Below, one piece after another: positions 7,021 through 9,223 of a DNA stretch of 9,223 nt. Under the pieces are notes generated by a model. That model searched no databases and had not been told where the DNA came from. It saw only the letters and a program-made list of their open reading frames with translations. The translations under genes were made by a program, and so were the position numbers. Numbering within the stretch: the first letter of the stretch is position 1; the number at the start of each line of letters is the position of its first letter. Source of the DNA: Methanosarcinaceae archaeon (GTDB taxonomy: Archaea > Halobacteriota > Methanosarcinia > Methanosarcinales > Methanosarcinaceae); contig JAFGOO010000104.1 of assembly GCA_016926455.1 (NCBI GenBank), positions 1 to 9,223 of the forward strand. The letters run 5' to 3'.

Positions 7021-7036
7021 CATGTACTTTCAGACA
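6933..7036 (+). ncRNA. Candidate solo omega/reRNA 3' end upstream of gatE
   Basis: The right-end hairpin is retained although its tnpB is dead. If transcribed, a guide would begin at about 7021 with CATGTACTTTCAGACA. Nothing shows a promoter dedicated to it. It may be only a fossil of the element end. Confidence 0.25.
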
Positions 7037-7108
7037 GAAACGTGAATTCTTAAAGGTGCAAAAAAACATAATTGGAGTATAGAGATATCTAAAAAGCTTA
7101 ATTAAACA

Positions 7109-7119
7109 ATAACTTTATA
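7109..7119 (+). promoter_or_regulatory. TATA-like element of gatE
   Basis: AATAACTTTATA ends at 7119 and resembles an archaeal TATA box. Transcription would start at about 7140, giving a leader of around 45 bases. It lies about 90 bases downstream of the TnpB right end, so the promoter appears to be outside the transposon remnant. Many AT-rich words occur nearby, so the exact site is uncertain. Confidence 0.35.
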
Positions 7120-7172
7120 GTTCCTCAGGCAGTTTCTTGGGTAGATTGTTGAAGATAAGAAGACAAAATTTT

Positions 7173-7179
7173 GGTGAGG
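7173..7179 (+). promoter_or_regulatory. Ribosome binding site deciding the gatE start
   Basis: GGTGAGG lies 6 bases before the ATG at 7186 and matches the archaeal anti-Shine-Dalgarno well. It overlaps the in-frame TTG (7171) and GTG (7174), which are therefore unlikely starts. Confidence 0.8.
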
Positions 7180-7185
7180 CTTTCC

Positions 7186-9087
7186 ATGAGGAAAAAATTC
7201 GACTACAATGAACTTGGGCTGAAATGTGGGCTTGAAATTCACCAGCAACTGGACTCAAAAGAGAAACTGTTTTGCAGGTGTCCAACGAAAATAAGGAATA
7301 CAGAGGAGTCGAACTTTGAATTTTTCAGGTACCTGCGCCCAACAGCAAGCGAGATGGGTGAAACCGACCAGGCAGCCCTTGAGCAGACCAAGGTAAAACG
7401 CAGGTATATCTACAAGGCATATGACACCACTTGCCTCGTTGAATATGATGAGGAGCCGCCGCGCGAGTTGAATAGTGAGGCAATTGGTATTGCACTTACC
7501 ATTACAAAACTTTTGAACATGCAGCCTGTTGACCAGTTGCACGTGATGCGCAAGATCGTGGTGGACGGCTCGAATACCTCAGGTTTCCAGCGAACTGCAT
7601 TCCTTGCCAAGGACGGCCACCTTGATACATCAGAAGGTCGTGTTGGTGTGGATGTATTGTGTCTGGAAGAAGAAGCTGCCCAGAAAATAGAAGAAGTGGG
7701 TGATTCCATCCTGTATTCACTGGACCGTTTGGGAATCCCGCTTGTGGAGATCGGAACAGCTCCGGATATTGTTTCACCTACCCATGCAAAGGAAACTGCA
7801 CAGCAAATAGGGATGCTCCTACGTTCCACCGGCAAGGTCAAACGCGGACTAGGTACCATCCGCCAAGATGTGAATATTTCCATAGCAAAGGGTGCAAGGG
7901 TTGAGATAAAAGGCGTGCAAGCACTGGATCTCATTGATACTATCGTGGATAATGAGGTTGAGAGGCAGGTAAATCTCGTTTATATCAAGGAGGAACTGCT
8001 AAAGAGAGGTGCTTCAGTCTCCGAGGAGATATTTGATGTCACGGATATTTTTGCAGATACCCGCTCCATGGTCATCAAGAAAGCGCTCAAAAAAGGAAAG
8101 GTCTTTGCAGTTCTCCTCCCAAAATTCGCAGGATTTGTTGGAAGGGAAGTACAGTCTGGGCGACGTCTTGGAACCGAGTTTTCGGACCGTGCCAAATCAT
8201 CAGGAGTCGGAGGTATATTCCATACCGATGAACTTCCAAATTACGGAATAACCGATCAGGAAGTCGAGGAACTCCGCCGAGTAGTGGGCGCACAGGAAGG
8301 TGATGCCGTAGTGATGGTAGCTGACAAGGAAAAGCGTGCGCATGGTGCAATGGAAGCTGTCATTACCCGCGCAAAGGAAGCACTTGAATATGTTCCTGAA
8401 GAGACGCGCCGCGCGCTTCCTGATGGTAATAGTGCATATATGAGACCGCTTCCAGGCGCTGCAAGGATGTATCCAGAAACGGATGTTCCGCAGGTCACTA
8501 TATCCCGTGAGTATTTTGCGTCAATTGGAGTACCTGAACTTCTGACAGAGCGGGTAAAACGGTTCGAAGAGGACTTCGGTTTGAATAAAGAACTGGCAGG
8601 TAAAATAGTGTATTCAAAAGACCTGCCTCTGTTTGAGGAACAGGTCCAGCGTTTTAGGGATAATCCAAACGTAAATGCTACCCTTCTTGTCAGAACCTTA
8701 ACAGGCACAGTGCCTGAACTCAAGCGTGATGGTGTGGAGGTTGATAACCTCAAGGATGAGCATTTCATCCAGTTATTTGATATTCTTGCAGGTGGTGAGG
8801 TTGCAAAGGAGGGAATAGAGAAGATCCTGCGCGCGCTCGCAAAGGAGCCGTACCTGAGCGCAAAGGAAGCAGTAGCCAACCTTGGATTAAAAGGTATCGA
8901 TACTGCAGACATCGAGAAATTCATTGAAAGTGTGGTGGCAAGCCGTCAGGACTTTGTAAGAGAAAAAGGTATGAGTGCAGTTGGTCCATTGATGGGAGTT
9001 ATTATGGCTGAGTTCCGGGGAAAGGTCGATGGTAAATTATTGAGCGAGACGCTGAAGCAAAAGATTGATGAGTTTCTTGCTAACTAG
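7186..9087 (+). CDS. gatE: Glutamyl-tRNA(Gln) amidotransferase subunit E
   Basis: GatE binds misacylated Glu-tRNA(Gln), activates the glutamate with ATP and, with ammonia from the asparaginase-like GatD, converts it to Gln-tRNA(Gln). The GatDE pair is archaeal. The 633-residue length fits the family. The GatB/E catalytic core is recognisable from GLKCGLEIHQQLD (about 11-23) and the C-x-C of LFCRCPT, through YIYKAYDTTC (74-83), VDGSNTSGFQR (126-136) and GTIRQDVNIS (223-232). The GatE-specific insertion related to the GAD domain of bacterial AspRS occupies roughly 265-405. PLPGAARMYPETDVP is at 421-435. The C-terminal tRNA-binding YqeY-like helical tail contains VGPLMGVIMAEFRGK at 599-613. The ATG at 7186 is chosen over TTG 7171 and GTG 7174 because GGTGAGG sits just before it. 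gatD is not in this window, so the complex is encoded at separate loci. A truncated tnpB starts right after the stop, so no native terminator is visible. Confidence 0.97.
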   Translation: MRKKFDYNELGLKCGLEIHQQLDSKEKLFCRCPTKIRNTEESNFEFFRYLRPTASEMGETDQAALEQTKVKRRYIYKAYDTTCLVEYDEEPPRELNSEAIGIALTITKLLNMQPVDQLHVMRKIVVDGSNTSGFQRTAFLAKDGHLDTSEGRVGVDVLCLEEEAAQKIEEVGDSILYSLDRLGIPLVEIGTAPDIVSPTHAKETAQQIGMLLRSTGKVKRGLGTIRQDVNISIAKGARVEIKGVQALDLIDTIVDNEVERQVNLVYIKEELLKRGASVSEEIFDVTDIFADTRSMVIKKALKKGKVFAVLLPKFAGFVGREVQSGRRLGTEFSDRAKSSGVGGIFHTDELPNYGITDQEVEELRRVVGAQEGDAVVMVADKEKRAHGAMEAVITRAKEALEYVPEETRRALPDGNSAYMRPLPGAARMYPETDVPQVTISREYFASIGVPELLTERVKRFEEDFGLNKELAGKIVYSKDLPLFEEQVQRFRDNPNVNATLLVRTLTGTVPELKRDGVEVDNLKDEHFIQLFDILAGGEVAKEGIEKILRALAKEPYLSAKEAVANLGLKGIDTADIEKFIESVVASRQDFVREKGMSAVGPLMGVIMAEFRGKVDGKLLSETLKQKIDEFLAN

Positions 9088-9110
9088 CAAACTACCACCC
9101 ATTTGTATGT

Positions 9111-9223
9111 GACAAGTTGTTCGTTTCAATAATAACCGAATCAGAAGAAAAAGAAGAGCCAACTCCTAAAAAGGAGATTGAAAAGGTAATTGGTATCGAT
9201 GTTGGATTATCCAATTTTGCAAC
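9111..9223 (+). pseudogene. tnpB: 5'-truncated TnpB segment (RuvC-I), runs off right edge
   Basis: The frame read from 9111 gives DKLFVSIITE, an acidic/lysine-rich linker, and then VIGIDVGLSNFA. The last part is the RuvC-I motif of TnpB, with the first catalytic aspartate at 9198-9200. Only 37 codons separate the gatE stop from that aspartate, whereas a whole TnpB has well over a hundred residues before it, so the N-terminal domain and element left end are gone. The frame is open back to a TAA at 9081-9083 but contains no ATG and no ribosome binding site, and it differs from the gatE frame. The rest of the gene lies beyond the window, so its 3' half and right end may be intact. Identification as TnpB is firm; the pseudogene call rests on the missing 5' part. 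Confidence 0.78.

Larger units (their letters stand above)
6857..7082 (+). pseudogene. tnpB: Decayed tnpB 3' remnant (RuvC-III to right end)
   Basis: The frame starting at 6857 reads GDINAAIKIKKFALQ and onward to 6922; DINAA holds the third catalytic aspartate (6860-6862) of the RuvC-like nuclease in the usual D-x-N-A context. That frame stops at TGA 6923-6925. Removing one T from the TTTT run at 6920-6923 restores a continuous reading ITFDTFGTRGRACG into the frame that starts at 6933, so a single-base insertion has broken the gene. Upstream there is a stop at 6851-6853, and the zinc finger, RuvC-I, RuvC-II and N-terminus are all missing. The restored frame crosses the right-end boundary at about 7020 and stops only in flanking DNA at 7080-7082. 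This is a 5'-truncated, frameshifted relic that cannot make a nuclease. It lies in the divergent region upstream of gatE. Family identity is strong; the exact left limit is approximate. Confidence 0.8.

Noticed and set aside
7255..8924. Reverse-strand open frames opposite gatE, the longest 222 codons
   Set aside because: The proteins are low-complexity, serine/arginine-rich and overlap the intact gatE; they are typical antisense shadows.
9077..9090. Short palindrome TTGCTA-AC-TAGCAA over the gatE stop as a terminator or insertion target
   Set aside because: The two-base spacer cannot make a good hairpin, no T-tract follows, and a 6-bp match of this kind is common by chance.
6857..9223. gatE inserted into a single tnpB, splitting it in two
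   Set aside because: In an intact tnpB, RuvC-I precedes RuvC-III and the right end. Here RuvC-III plus the right end lie upstream of gatE and RuvC-I downstream, all on the + strand. The order is wrong for one interrupted gene, so these are separate copies.

Overview
The window looks like a euryarchaeal, probably methanogen-type (Methanosarcinales-like), chromosome fragment. The strongest evidence is gatE, a gene confined to Archaea. Supporting evidence is the full-length fused CarB, Shine-Dalgarno signals of the GGAGGTGA type, a BRE/TATA-like element upstream of carA, and several IS200/IS605-type TnpB remnants. The genus cannot be fixed from sequence alone.

Layout: 1-111 is the C-terminal tail of a TnpB gene running in from the left edge, ending in a transposon right-end hairpin (repeat copy 1, 1-88). 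151-750 (+) is a small membrane protein of the NnrU/isoprenylcysteine methyltransferase-like superfamily with a UUG start. 751-1068 is an AT-rich, gene-free, tail-to-tail intergenic region with terminator-like structures. 1069-6633 (-) is a compact arginine/pyrimidine block transcribed leftward in the order carA, carB, argG; carA and carB overlap by one base in TAATG, and argG follows carB after 43 bases. 6634-7185 is a divergent intergenic region holding the carA promoter, a decayed tnpB 3' remnant with a second right-end copy (6933-7020), and the gatE promoter and ribosome binding site. 7186-9087 (+) is gatE. 9111-9223 (+) is a 5'-truncated TnpB piece that begins almost at the gatE stop and runs off the right edge.

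How the genes work together: CarA releases ammonia from glutamine and CarB turns it, with bicarbonate and two ATP, into carbamoyl phosphate, the shared precursor of arginine (through citrulline) and pyrimidines. ArgG then condenses citrulline with aspartate. GatE, with GatD (not in this window), amidates Glu-tRNA(Gln). The host genes are conventional. The unusual material is the TnpB debris: three same-strand pieces of tnpB, two carrying an 88-base right-end repeat whose reading frame stays open to the element boundary and which folds into a 9-bp GUAA-capped hairpin. I see no convincing new multi-gene system.
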